Part shown: positions 1-9,822 of the stretch, piece after piece
How positions within the stretch are numbered: position 1 is the stretch's first letter
Layout: each line of letters opens with the position of its first letter
NCBI RefSeq assembly: GCF_002979555.1
Contig: NZ_PCOZ01000005.1
Coordinates: 310,001-374,000, forward strand
Direction of reading: 5' to 3'
Length of the DNA: 64,000 nt
Origin: Pseudomonas sp. MYb60
GTDB taxonomy: Bacteria; Pseudomonadota; Gammaproteobacteria; Pseudomonadales; Pseudomonadaceae
Made by a program: the position numbers and the translations under genes
Notes under the pieces: model-generated
What the model was told of the DNA's origin: nothing
Databases searched by the model: none
The model's input: only the letters and a program-made list of their open reading frames with translations

Positions 1-830
1 TGCGGCGGCACCAGCGCCATCAACTGCGCGCCGGAATTGACGTAGGCCCCCAGGCGCACGCCAATCTGCCCCAGTTGGCCGTCGCGGGGGGCGGTGATGC
101 GGGTGTTGGACAAGTCGATCCGCGCCAGTTCCACCGCTGCATCGGCGCTGGCCACGGCGGCTTCCAGGGAACCGCGATTGACGACCACCGTCTGCAGATC
201 CTGCCGCGCGATCTCCAGGCTGGCCTGGGCCTGGGCCACCGCCGCCACGGTCTGTGCATTGGCGGCACGGGTCACGTCCAGCTCGCGCCTGGACACCGAG
301 CCATCGCTGATCAGCTCTTCGTTGCGGCGTAAATCCGCGGTGCTCTTGCGCGCTTGCGCCTGGCTGTCGGCCAATGCCGCCTGACGCAGTTTGATCGTGG
401 CTTCGGCGCTGTTGCGCTGCTGCACCACATTCGCCAGCGAAGCCTTCTGCACTGCCAGTTGCGCCAGGGCCTGGTCCAGGCGCTGCTTGTAGATGCGGTC
501 ATCCAGGCGCACCAGCAGGTCGCCGGTCTTCACGAACTGGAAGTCCTGCACCGGTACTTCGAACACATAACCGCTCAACTGCGGCCCGATGATCGTGACC
601 TGTCCGCGCACCAGGGCGTTTTCGGTGGTTTCCACCGCGCTGCTGAACGGCGGCAATTGCCAGGCGTAGAGCACGATCAACACGCCGACGATGGCAATGG
701 CGGCAAAGCCCAATGACGAGAGGATCCGCACCCGCAACGGCCGCAGCTCGGTGGGTACGGCCCCCGGCGGCGTGCTGCCTTCGGGCGTGGAAGCAATGGC
801 GGTGGTGGTCGTGGTGGAAGGTTCGGTCAT
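1..830 (-). CDS. HlyD/EmrA-family membrane fusion protein (partial)
   Basis: This is the periplasmic adaptor of a tripartite efflux pump, cut by the window edge so only the first 276 residues are visible. After a Thr-rich N-terminus comes one membrane anchor (about residues 33-58). A split lipoyl/barrel region follows (VRGQVTIIGPQLSGYV; VQDFQFVKTGDLLVRLDD), then a long Ala/Gln-rich coiled-coil hairpin and the return strand (DLSNTRITAPRDGQLGQIGV). The start codon overlaps the stop of the upstream transporter as ATGA, so the two genes are translationally coupled. The pairing with a 14-TM DHA2 transporter is that of EmrAB-type pumps, which extrude hydrophobic toxins. An outer-membrane channel gene, if present, would lie beyond the left edge. 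The family is clear; the substrate is not visible. Confidence 0.9.
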   Translation of the reverse strand, partial: MTEPSTTTTTAIASTPEGSTPPGAVPTELRPLRVRILSSLGFAAIAIVGVLIVLYAWQLPPFSSAVETTENALVRGQVTIIGPQLSGYVFEVPVQDFQFVKTGDLLVRLDDRIYKQRLDQALAQLAVQKASLANVVQQRNSAEATIKLRQAALADSQAQARKSTADLRRNEELISDGSVSRRELDVTRAANAQTVAAVAQAQASLEIARQDLQTVVVNRGSLEAAVASADAAVELARIDLSNTRITAPRDGQLGQIGVRLGAYVNSGAQLMALVPP

Positions 831-2473
831 GAAGGTGCGCCGCTGGGTTGAACGGGAGGGGTGGCTGCTTTCGTGGTGCTCATCAGCCACAGACTGCGAA
901 TGAAGATCCAGATCATGGTCAACATGGCGATGATCGCGATCAACATGAAGACATCGTTATAGGCCATCACGTTCGCCTCGCGCGTCGCCGCTGTGGCCAG
1001 GCTGCGGATGCCCATGAGGTTACGCAATTGCGGGTCGGCTATCACACCGCCGTAGGCCGACCCGCCGCTGCTGACCCGCGCGGCAACCCGGGGATCGATC
1101 AGGGTCAGGTGCTCCACGATCATGCTCGAGTGAAACTTCTCCCGGACAATCTGGAATGTGCCTAGCAACGCCGCGCCAATCAGGCCGCCGAGGTTCTGGC
1201 AAATGCCGAACATCACCGAAAAACTCACCAGGTTGCGTGGGTTGGCCAATACGTTCTTGGTGCCCAGCACCATGGTCGGGCCGAGGAAGAACGTACCGCC
1301 GAAGCCTAGCAGGAACTGGCTGACATACAGGTTTTGCGGGCGGGTCAGGTTGCTGGAAAAACTGTCCATCACCGACCCGGTGGCCATCAGCGCCAGGGAA
1401 ATCACCAGTGGCATCAGCAGGTGCGCCGGGTTGATCGTCAGCGCGCTGACCACCAGCCCGGCAATCGCGCCGGCCAGCATCACCAGATAAAGGGTGTGCA
1501 TCTGCTCGTAGCTCATGTTCAGCACCTGCATGAACCCCACGGCACCGGTGGACTGCTCCGACAACACCATGCGAATCAGGATCACCGCCAGTGCCAGGCG
1601 GATCATTACGCCGCTGCCGAGCCAGCGGGTCATCAACATCGGGTTGCTGCGGTTATGCTCGATGGCCAGGCCGGCCATGATCAACACCAGTGAACACGCC
1701 GACGCAACCCCGATCCACGGCGCTTCCAGCCACCAGTCGATACGGCCCAGGGACAGCACCGCACAGAGCAACGCGACCCCGGTCGCGAGGAGTGCGAAGG
1801 TGAGGAAGTCGAGTTTTTCGAAGGTCTTGAAGCGGTCCCCCGGCGGTAATTTGAGCAGGAACACGCAGCCCAGGCAGATCAGCGCCAGGCCCAGCTCGAA
1901 CAGGTAGAGGCCTCGCCATTCGGCGATTTGCAGCAAATCCTCGGAAAACAACCGCGCCAAGGGCAACGCCAGCTGCGCCGTGCCCAACCCCAGCACCAGG
2001 GATTTCAAGCGCCACTTGGCCGGGAACGCCTGGATCATGTAGTACAGACCCAGCGAACTCAGCGCCGCGCCCACCATCCCGTGGGCCGCCCGTACAGCAA
2101 TCGCCGAGCTGAGGTCGTTGACGAACAGGTGCCCAAAGGTCACCAGCGCATACAGCACCAGAAACACCTCGGTGAACGCCCTTAGCCCAAACTGCTGGCG
2201 GAACTTCACCAGCAGCAGGTTCATGCACACGTTGGTCATCACGTAGGCGGCCGGCAGCCAGGCCATTTCGGCGGTGGTCGCACCGAGGGCGCCCTGCAGG
2301 TATTGCAGGTTGGCGATCACCAGCGCATTGCCCAGGCCACCGGTGATTGCCACCAGTACACCCACCATCGCAAACAGCCAGCGCTTGTAGGTCGGGTGCA
2401 ACGGCGTCGACGGCGAACCGGGCAGGTTCGGACGTTCGTGGGGTTCCCAGGTGCGGGGGGTGTATTTGTCCAT
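827..2473 (-). CDS. DHA2-family MFS efflux transporter (EmrB-like)
   Basis: A 548-residue inner-membrane proton-driven exporter. About 14 hydrophobic segments span residues 30-535, the count typical of the DHA2 drug:H+ antiporters and longer than 12-TM MFS proteins. The N-terminal 30 residues are hydrophilic and cytoplasmic. A large loop (about residues 430-490, SSMIVEHLTLIDPRVAARVS) precedes the last helices, as in EmrB relatives. It is the first gene of a two-gene operon with the HlyD-type adaptor, overlapping it by four bases. The 105 bases upstream hold nested repeats that look like an operator, suggesting control by a repressor encoded elsewhere. EmrB, or a proton-coupled exporter of an aromatic acid, are both possible; the substrate cannot be read from sequence. 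Confidence 0.9.
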   Translation of the reverse strand: MDKYTPRTWEPHERPNLPGSPSTPLHPTYKRWLFAMVGVLVAITGGLGNALVIANLQYLQGALGATTAEMAWLPAAYVMTNVCMNLLLVKFRQQFGLRAFTEVFLVLYALVTFGHLFVNDLSSAIAVRAAHGMVGAALSSLGLYYMIQAFPAKWRLKSLVLGLGTAQLALPLARLFSEDLLQIAEWRGLYLFELGLALICLGCVFLLKLPPGDRFKTFEKLDFLTFALLATGVALLCAVLSLGRIDWWLEAPWIGVASACSLVLIMAGLAIEHNRSNPMLMTRWLGSGVMIRLALAVILIRMVLSEQSTGAVGFMQVLNMSYEQMHTLYLVMLAGAIAGLVVSALTINPAHLLMPLVISLALMATGSVMDSFSSNLTRPQNLYVSQFLLGFGGTFFLGPTMVLGTKNVLANPRNLVSFSVMFGICQNLGGLIGAALLGTFQIVREKFHSSMIVEHLTLIDPRVAARVSSGGSAYGGVIADPQLRNLMGIRSLATAATREANVMAYNDVFMLIAIIAMLTMIWIFIRSLWLMSTTKAATPPVQPSGAPS

Positions 2474-2480
2474 TCGATAA

Positions 2481-2517
2481 CTCAGGTAAACCGTTACTCA
2501 GAGACAGTAAACCTGAG
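2481..2517. promoter_or_regulatory. Candidate operator upstream of the efflux operon
   Basis: Immediately 5' of the MFS start (2473) lies a perfect inverted repeat CTCAGGT (2481-2487) / ACCTGAG (2511-2517). Inside it are two direct copies of GTAAACC (2486-2492 and 2507-2513), spaced 21 bases start to start (two helical turns). A smaller inverted repeat TTACT/AGTAA sits between them. This density of symmetry so close to the start codon suggests a repressor site for the pump; the regulator is not adjacent. Confidence 0.5.
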
Positions 2518-2578
2518 CGGAGTTCATCTTGCCATCTTGCGCTGCAAATCATCGCCCAACCGGACACGATCCGCCGAC

Positions 2579-3586
2579 TCAGCCAAGCAACTGACTCAAT
2601 ATCGCCCGAAGTTTGCCGGGCTTGACCGGTTTGTTCAGCAGCGGCGCATCCAATCGACGCAGCGCACGCCGGCACTGGTCAGTACGATCAGCCGTGATGA
2701 TCACCGCCGGAATCCTGCACGCGAAATGCTCGCGCAAGTGCTTGATCACCTCACAGCCCAGCACCCCATGGTCCAAGTGATAGTCCGCCAGGATCAACGC
2801 CGGCGCCCTGCCCTGCAGCGCCTCAAGGGCGGCGGCCTGGTCGGTGGCAGTCAGCACCTCGCAGCCCCATTGCTCGAGCAGTGCACTCATGCTTTCGAGG
2901 ATGCTGGTTTCGTTGTCGATCACCAACAGGCGCCGGCCCGGCAGCGGATTGCCCGCGGTCGGTTGCACCGGCAGTTGGCCGATCGGCAACGGGATCTCGG
3001 CGCTCAGCGGCACCTCGATACTGAACATCGACCCCCGCCCTGGCCAGGAGCGCACGGCAATCGGGTAACCGAGGATCTCGGCAATACGCTCCACAATCGC
3101 CAACCCCAGCCCCACGCCTTTGCGATCTGCCGCGCGGCCGACGTCGAGCTGGTTGAACGCCAGGAAGATCGCCTGCAGCCGATCCGCCGCAATCCCGCGC
3201 ACGGTGTCCCATACTTCCAGGCGCAGGCAGTCGCCCCGCCGCCGCGCACCGAGCAGGATGCAGCCATCGTCGGTATAGCGGCAGGCATTGCTGAGGAAAT
3301 TACGCAAAATCCGCGTCAACAGCCGCAAGTCCGTGCGCACCGCATACCGCCCCATGTGCACGCGCAGATTCAGACCGGCCGCCTCGGCCACCGTTCGAAA
3401 CTCCGAAACCAGCGGCGCCAACACCTCATCCAGGCGATACAGCGCCACATCCGGCTTGACCGCCGCCTGGTCCAGCCGCGAGATGTCCAGCAGGTCGGTG
3501 AGCAAATCCTCGGCACCTTCCAGCGCCTGGACGGGCTCAGGCCAAAGCCGACGAGGAAAGCAGGTAACAGACGCAGGGGGACATTC
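2579..3586 (-). pseudogene. Truncated hybrid sensor histidine kinase/response regulator
   Basis: The frame encodes only the C-terminal part of a soluble hybrid kinase. In order: the end of the dimerisation helix (EDLLTDLLDISRLD, with no phospho-accepting His), an HATPase_c domain (N-box NFLSNACRYT; G2 box KGVGLGLAIV), and a receiver domain with the acidic pair, phospho-acceptor Asp (ILADYHLD) and Lys (NKPVKP) intact. An in-frame TAA at 3587-3589 blocks upstream reading, and there is no ATG before the domain; only TTG (3505) or similar codons could start it. The G1 box reads DTVRGI rather than the usual DTGxGI. Related full-length Pseudomonas proteins carry PAS domains and an intact HisKA. The best reading is a decayed remnant. 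A short ATG-initiated frame at 3600 is in another phase and looks unrelated. Confidence 0.7.
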
Positions 3587-3745
3587 TTATTGTTATGCAT
3601 GGCGCGCTCCGCAACGGGGACTTGATGTCGGAGGCGATTATCGAAAGCGCGCAGGCCACGGCCTACGCTGCCTTGGCCGTGGTTTCAAGAGGCTTTGGAC
3701 GGGCCCTGGGTCGCCGACAAGTTCGGCGTAATCCAGGCCCGGCAC

Positions 3746-4558
3746 TTAGTGCGTACTACCGGCCTTGATCAACATGCCGACAGCCACCAGTACACACAGG
3801 CTGGCAAACCCCACTTGCAAGGTGCGTGCGGGGATCACCGAGCCCAGGCGCCGGCCTGCAAGCATGCCGACCACGCTCGCACCGACGAACACCCAGCCCA
3901 CCGGGGCGATGCTGACCCCGGCATGAAACGCGCCGACCACGCCCACCAGCGAAAGCAGACTGACGACCATCAGCGAGGTGGCGACGATGCCGCGCATCTG
4001 CACATCGGTGAGTTGCTTGAACGCCGGCACGATCAGGAAGCCGCCGCCGACACCGAGCAGGCCGGACACCGCGCCGGTCACGGCGCCCAACGCGGCCAGA
4101 GTCGCGCTGCATTTGGCGGTCCAGGCAAAGCGCCCGGTCTGCTGGTCGAGCATGCAATTCCTCTGGCCCCAGGACGCGGCACCATGGTCACTCGGGCCGG
4201 CCTCACGCTTTTCGCGCTGCAACATGCGCCACGCCACCAACACCATCAGCGCGCTGAACAACCCCATCAGCAGCGCTTCCGGCAGCTGGTGCGCGAAGAA
4301 CACCCCCAGCGGCGAACACACTGCGCCGAGCAAGGCGATCAGCAACGCGGCGCGGTACCGCACCAGGCCATGGCGCAAACCGTCGAGCGCCCCCACCGCC
4401 GCAGCCGCACCCACCGCGAGCAACGACACCGGCGCGGCCTGGGTCATGCTCAGGCCCAACCCCAGCACCAGCGCCGGCACCCCGAGTATGCCGCCGCCCG
4501 CACCGGTGAGGCCCATCACCAGGCCCATCAATAATCCCAACACACTGGCCAGCAGCAT
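3746..4558 (-). CDS. TauE/SafE (TSUP) family sulfite/sulfur-anion exporter
   Basis: A 270-residue integral membrane protein with about eight transmembrane helices and the two glycine-rich half-repeats typical of the TSUP family (GLTGAGGGILGVPAL near the N-terminus and GLLGVGGGFLIVPAF near residue 172). Members move small sulfur anions such as sulfite, thiosulfate or sulfoacetate across the inner membrane. It follows the sulfide:quinone oxidoreductase gene directly, with the start codon abutting its stop codon, so the two are co-transcribed. In that setting it most likely exports the sulfite or thiosulfate produced by sulfide oxidation. The function is inferred from family and context. The length is normal and no frame damage is seen. 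Confidence 0.88.
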   Translation of the reverse strand: MLLASVLGLLMGLVMGLTGAGGGILGVPALVLGLGLSMTQAAPVSLLAVGAAAAVGALDGLRHGLVRYRAALLIALLGAVCSPLGVFFAHQLPEALLMGLFSALMVLVAWRMLQREKREAGPSDHGAASWGQRNCMLDQQTGRFAWTAKCSATLAALGAVTGAVSGLLGVGGGFLIVPAFKQLTDVQMRGIVATSLMVVSLLSLVGVVGAFHAGVSIAPVGWVFVGASVVGMLAGRRLGSVIPARTLQVGFASLCVLVAVGMLIKAGSTH

Positions 4559-5803
4559 TCAGTCCACCTTGCTCAGGCGGGTCAGCCACTCACGGCCCTT
4601 GAGCATGCCGTTCCAGTAGAACCATGGCAGCAGCGTGGCCTTGAGGAACCACATCGAACGCCGTGCCCGGGTCGGGTCCAGGGCGAAGGTCGGCAGCAAC
4701 TTGCCGCCGTAACCGAACTCGGCAAGCACCACCTTGCCCTTCTCCACCGTCAGCGGGCACGAGCCGTAGCCGTCGTACTTCAGGGGCATCGGCAGCTGTT
4801 TGCGCAGGGCCAGCAGGTTTTCGGCGACTACCACGATCTGCTTGCGCACCGCGGCCGCGGTCTTGGCGTTGGCGGTGGAACACACGTCGCCCACGCCGAA
4901 AATGTGCGGGTAGCGCAGGTGTTGCAGGCTGTGAGGGTTCACTTCGCACCAGCCTGCGGGGTCGGCCAGCGGGCTGTGGCGGATGAAATCCGGCGACACT
5001 TGGGGCGGAACGACGTGCAAAAGGTCGAAGGATTTTTCCTGCAGGGTGACAGTGCCGTCGGCATCCTTGACGTCGAACCAGGCCTTGCGTGCGGGGCCGT
5101 CGACCTTCACCAGATTGGCGTTGAATGCCAGGCGGGCGTTGTATTTCTCAACGTATTTCATCAACGGCGGAACAAAGGTGGGCACGCCGAACAGCACGGC
5201 ACCGGCAAGGTTGAATTCGACATCGATGTTTTTCAGGTCGCCCTGCCTGAGCCAGTGATCGCAGGACAGGTACATCGCCTTCTGCGGCGCACCCGCGCAT
5301 TTGATCGGCATGGCCGGCTGGGTAAAGATCGCCTTGCCGCCCTTGAGCTGCTGCACCTGTTCCCAAGTGTAGGCCGCGAGGTCATAGCGGTAGTTGGACG
5401 TGACGCCGTTGTGCCCGAGGGTGGCTTCCAGGCCTTCGATTTTCTCCCAGGCCAAACGCAAGCCAGGGCAGACGATCAGGTTTTGCCAACTGACGCGCTG
5501 GCCGCTGTCGAGCACCAGGGTTCGCTCATCCGGCAGCAGTTCGGTGACGGCGGCCTGCACCCAGGTCACGCCATTGGGCAGCACCTCGGCCAACGGGCGG
5601 CGGGTCTTGCTGAGGTCATACGCGCCCCCGCCCACCAGGGTCCAGGCGGGTTGGTAGCAGTGATAGTCGTTGGGTTCGATCAGGGTGATGTTCAGCTGCG
5701 GGTCGCGCTTGAGCAGGCTGGCCAGCAGGCCGATGCCCGCCGAACCGCCGCCGATGACTACGATATCGCCACTGATGGTCGGGCCCCAGTGTTGGTCGGT
5801 CAT
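4559..5803 (-). CDS. Sulfide:quinone oxidoreductase-like flavoprotein
   Basis: A 414-residue FAD disulfide oxidoreductase. The N-terminal FAD motif VVIGGGSAGIGLLASL starts at about residue 15, and a second nucleotide-binding segment IFGVGDVC lies near residue 301. Two cysteines, at about 169 (MPIKCAGAPQK) and 349 (YGSCPLTV), match the pair that carries the bridging sulfur in type II-like SQRs. The enzyme would oxidise sulfide to sulfane sulfur and pass electrons to quinone at the membrane. It is first in an operon with the TSUP exporter and is transcribed away from a persulfide dioxygenase-like gene, giving a full detoxification set: sulfide to persulfide to sulfite to export. No regulator is encoded beside it. 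Confidence 0.87.
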   Translation of the reverse strand: MTDQHWGPTISGDIVVIGGGSAGIGLLASLLKRDPQLNITLIEPNDYHCYQPAWTLVGGGAYDLSKTRRPLAEVLPNGVTWVQAAVTELLPDERTLVLDSGQRVSWQNLIVCPGLRLAWEKIEGLEATLGHNGVTSNYRYDLAAYTWEQVQQLKGGKAIFTQPAMPIKCAGAPQKAMYLSCDHWLRQGDLKNIDVEFNLAGAVLFGVPTFVPPLMKYVEKYNARLAFNANLVKVDGPARKAWFDVKDADGTVTLQEKSFDLLHVVPPQVSPDFIRHSPLADPAGWCEVNPHSLQHLRYPHIFGVGDVCSTANAKTAAAVRKQIVVVAENLLALRKQLPMPLKYDGYGSCPLTVEKGKVVLAEFGYGGKLLPTFALDPTRARRSMWFLKATLLPWFYWNGMLKGREWLTRLSKVD

Positions 5804-5898
5804 GATCTGTCGCCTTTAGTGAGGTTCACTGCATACACCTGGCGTTGCCGTATGGCGTCACGCCCATGAAGATGAAAAATGGTTTAGCCTTTGCAGCA

Positions 5899-5922
5899 GG
5901 TAACCATACCGCACAGGTTACT
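5899..5922. promoter_or_regulatory. Inverted repeat in the sqr/persulfide dioxygenase divergent promoter region
   Basis: In the 154-base region between the two divergent genes, GGTAACC (5899-5905) and GGTTACT (5916-5922) form an inverted repeat with 6 of 7 matching bases and a 10-base spacer. It lies 36 bases before the hydrolase start at 5958 and is a candidate operator for a sulfide- or persulfide-sensing regulator located elsewhere. No clear -24/-12 element was found in this region. Confidence 0.4.
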
Positions 5923-5957
5923 ACTTGTTATTTTGTCAGCCACCAAGGACCGCCGCC

Positions 5958-6821
5958 ATGCCCGCGTTGATTAAAGCCTTTCTGGACGAGGGGTCGTCGA
6001 CTTACACCTATGTCCTGCATGAGGCAGATGATGGTCCCTGCGCCATCGTCGACTCGGTGCTCAACTACGACCCGGCATCCGGGCGCACCGACACGCGCCA
6101 GGCCGACAAGGTCATCGCCTACGTGCGCGAACATCGGCTGCACGTGCAGTGGCTGCTGGAGACTCACGCCCACGCCGACCACCTGTCTGCGGCGCCGTAC
6201 CTGCGCCGTACCCTGGGCGGCAAGATTGCGATTGGCCAGTCCATCAGCAAGGTGCAGGACGTATTCAAGAACCTGTTCAACCTGGAGCCGGAATTTCGCG
6301 TCGACGGGTCGCAGTTCGATCACTTGTTTGCGCCGGACGAAATCTTCCACATCGGCACCATCAAGGCGCAGGCCCTGCATGTGCCAGGGCATACCCCAGC
6401 GGACATGGCCTACTTGATCGATGATCGCTTGATACTGGTGGGCGACACCCTGTTCATGCCCGATGTTGGCACCGCGCGTTGCGACTTCCCCGGCGGTGAT
6501 GCACGGCAGCTGTATGCGTCGATGCGCAAATTGTTGAGCTTCCCGCTGGAGACGCAGCTGTACGTCTGCCATGACTACCCACCCGAGGGCCGCGAGGCCA
6601 AATGCCAGACCACCGTGGCCGAGCAGCGGGCAGGGAATATTCACGTGCATGACGGCGTGGACGAAGCAGCGTTTGTCGAAATGCGCACCACACGCGATGC
6701 GGGCCTGGGCATGCCGACGCTATTGCTGCCGGCGATCCAGGTGAATGTACGGGCGGGGAATATGCCGCCCGCTGAAGATAACGGCGTGGTCTATCTCAAG
6801 ATCCCACTCAACCAACTTTGA
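5958..6821 (+). CDS. Persulfide dioxygenase-like MBL-fold hydrolase
   Basis: A 287-residue metallo-beta-lactamase-fold protein. The metal motif THAHADH (about residues 71-77) is followed by the distal ligands HVPGHTPADM, VGDTLF and CHDYPPEGR. These features and the length match ETHE1/Blh-type sulfur dioxygenases, which oxidise glutathione persulfide to sulfite, rather than glyoxalase II. The ATG at 5958 is chosen over one at 5925 because AAGGAC lies at a suitable distance and the conserved protein begins at MPALIKAF. It diverges from the SQR/TSUP operon, which would supply its persulfide substrate and export its sulfite. The assignment as a persulfide dioxygenase combines family and context. 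Confidence 0.85.
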   Translation: MPALIKAFLDEGSSTYTYVLHEADDGPCAIVDSVLNYDPASGRTDTRQADKVIAYVREHRLHVQWLLETHAHADHLSAAPYLRRTLGGKIAIGQSISKVQDVFKNLFNLEPEFRVDGSQFDHLFAPDEIFHIGTIKAQALHVPGHTPADMAYLIDDRLILVGDTLFMPDVGTARCDFPGGDARQLYASMRKLLSFPLETQLYVCHDYPPEGREAKCQTTVAEQRAGNIHVHDGVDEAAFVEMRTTRDAGLGMPTLLLPAIQVNVRAGNMPPAEDNGVVYLKIPLNQL

Positions 6822-6843
6822 AATACACGCCAAATGTGTTGAT

Positions 6844-7332
6844 TCAGGCACCCAGGTTGATGCCGTTGGCCGGCAATGGCAGTGCGGTTTTGTAGCGCAC
6901 TTGCTTGAGCGCAAAGCTGGAGCGGATGTTGGCGACGCCCGGCACCTTGGTCAAAAAGTCCATCATGAAGCGCTCCAACGCCTGGATCGTCGGTACCAGC
7001 ACACGGATCAGGTAGTCCGGATCGCCCGCCATCAAGTAGCACTCCATCACTTCGGGCCGGTCGGAGATGGCGCTTTCGAACTGCTGCAATGCCAGCTCAT
7101 TCTGTTTCTCCAGGCTCACGTGGATGAACACATTCACGTGCAACCCCAGCAAATCGGCGTCCAGCAGGGTGACCTGCTCGCGGATCAAGCCCAACTCTTC
7201 CATCGCCTTGACCCGGTTGAAACACGGCGTCGGCGACAGGTTGACCGAGCGGGCCAGGTCGGCGTTGGTGATGCGGGCGTTCTCCTGAAGGCTGTTGAGA
7301 ATGCCGATATCGGTACGGTCCAGTTTGCGCAT
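6844..7332 (-). CDS. bkdR: BkdR, Lrp/AsnC-family regulator of the bkd operon
   Basis: A 162-residue Lrp-type regulator with an N-terminal helix-turn-helix ([31 protein letters not shown]) and a C-terminal ligand-binding RAM domain (about residues 67-145). The sequence is very close to BkdR of P. putida, the positive regulator of branched-chain keto acid dehydrogenase genes. It is transcribed away from bkdA1, which matches that arrangement. The 194-base intergenic region carries several A/T-rich stretches suitable for Lrp-type wrapping, although no single site stands out. It converges on the persulfide dioxygenase-like gene with 22 bases between them. Confidence 0.95.
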   Translation of the reverse strand: MRKLDRTDIGILNSLQENARITNADLARSVNLSPTPCFNRVKAMEELGLIREQVTLLDADLLGLHVNVFIHVSLEKQNELALQQFESAISDRPEVMECYLMAGDPDYLIRVLVPTIQALERFMMDFLTKVPGVANIRSSFALKQVRYKTALPLPANGINLGA

Positions 7333-7514
7333 GAGACAAAATCACCTGTTTATTATGTTTATGCAGTTTTTTTATCCGCAAATGATCTTGAGCGCAACGA
7401 AACACAGATAAATATTCTTCTACGCCCCGCCTATGATTGTTGTAGGACAAGATTTCTTCTACCCGAAGACGGACTGTCAGCTAGCGCGCCCACTACAAGA
7501 AATTCACAAGATAG

Positions 7515-8762
<1,248 letters not shown>

Positions 8763-8763
8763 C

Positions 8764-9822
8764 ATGAACGATCACAACAACAGCATAGAAGTGGAAACCG
8801 CCATGACCACCACCACCATGACCATGATCCAGGCCCTGCGCTCGGCCATGGATGTGATGCTCGAACGTGACGACAACGTGGTGGTGTTCGGCCAGGACGT
8901 CGGCTATTTCGGCGGTGTGTTCCGCTGCACCGAAGGGCTGCAGGGCAAATACGGCAGTTCGCGGGTGTTCGACGCGCCGATCTCCGAAAGCGGGATCATC
9001 GGCGTCGCGGTGGGCATGGGTGCCTACGGCCTGCGCCCGGTGGCCGAGATCCAGTTCGCCGACTACGTCTACCCTGCCACCGACCAGATCATCTCCGAAG
9101 CCGCGCGCCTGCGTTATCGCTCGGCCGGCCAGTTCACCGCGCCGCTGACCATGCGCATGCCGTGCGGCGGCGGCATCTACGGCGGCCAGACCCACAGCCA
9201 GAGCATCGAAGCGGTGTTCACCCAGGTCTGCGGCCTGCGCACGGTAATGCCGTCCAACCCCTACGACGCCAAGGGTTTGCTGATCGCCTCCATCGAAAAC
9301 GATGACCCGGTGATCTTCCTCGAGCCAAAACGCCTGTACAACGGCCCGTTTGATGGCCATCACGACCGCCCGGTCACCCCGTGGTCGAAACACCCGCAAG
9401 CCCAGGTGCCGGACGGTTACTACACCGTGCCCCTGGACGTGGCCGCCATCGTGCGCCCGGGCTCTGCCGTCACGGTGCTGACCTACGGCACCACGGTGTA
9501 TGTGTCGCAAGTCGCCGCTGAAGAAACCGGCATCGACGCCGAAGTCATCGACCTGCGCAGCCTGTGGCCGCTGGACCTGGAGACCATCGTCAAGTCGGTG
9601 AAAAAGACCGGCCGGTGCGTCGTGGTGCATGAAGCCACCCGCACCTGCGGCTTTGGTGCCGAGCTGGTGTCGCTGGTGCAAGAGCATTGCTTCCACCACC
9701 TGGAAGCGCCCATCGAACGCGTCACCGGTTGGGACACGCCCTACCCGCACGCGCATGAGTGGGCGTATTTCCCAGGGCCGTCCCGAGTGGGCGCGGCGTT
9801 GAAACGGGTCATGGAGGTCTGA
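8764..9822 (+). CDS. bkdA2: 2-oxoisovalerate dehydrogenase E1 beta subunit
   Basis: A 352-residue beta subunit of the branched-chain 2-oxoacid dehydrogenase E1 component. It has the transketolase pyrimidine-binding domain (RVFDAPISESGIIGVAVGMGAYG; EIQFADYVYPATDQI) and the C-terminal transketolase domain (VLTYGTTVYV; EVIDLRSLWPLD; VVVHEATRTCGFGAE). The protein closely matches P. putida BkdA2. The start at 8764 is one base after the bkdA1 stop; a second in-frame ATG near 8803 would give a form about 13 residues shorter, nearer the usual length. The next gene, bkdB, begins directly at its stop codon. Confidence 0.95.
   Translation: MNDHNNSIEVETAMTTTTMTMIQALRSAMDVMLERDDNVVVFGQDVGYFGGVFRCTEGLQGKYGSSRVFDAPISESGIIGVAVGMGAYGLRPVAEIQFADYVYPATDQIISEAARLRYRSAGQFTAPLTMRMPCGGGIYGGQTHSQSIEAVFTQVCGLRTVMPSNPYDAKGLLIASIENDDPVIFLEPKRLYNGPFDGHHDRPVTPWSKHPQAQVPDGYYTVPLDVAAIVRPGSAVTVLTYGTTVYVSQVAAEETGIDAEVIDLRSLWPLDLETIVKSVKKTGRCVVVHEATRTCGFGAELVSLVQEHCFHHLEAPIERVTGWDTPYPHAHEWAYFPGPSRVGAALKRVMEV

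Noticed and set aside
2303..3625. 440-codon plus-strand frame over the kinase remnant
   Set aside because: Composition is typical of an antisense shadow and it also runs into the MFS gene; the minus strand shows true HATPase and receiver motifs.
5804..5957. Possible sigma-54 promoter between sqr and the persulfide dioxygenase gene
   Set aside because: TGGCGTTGCC-type sequence is present but the GG and GC blocks are not 10 bases apart; no proper -24/-12 element.
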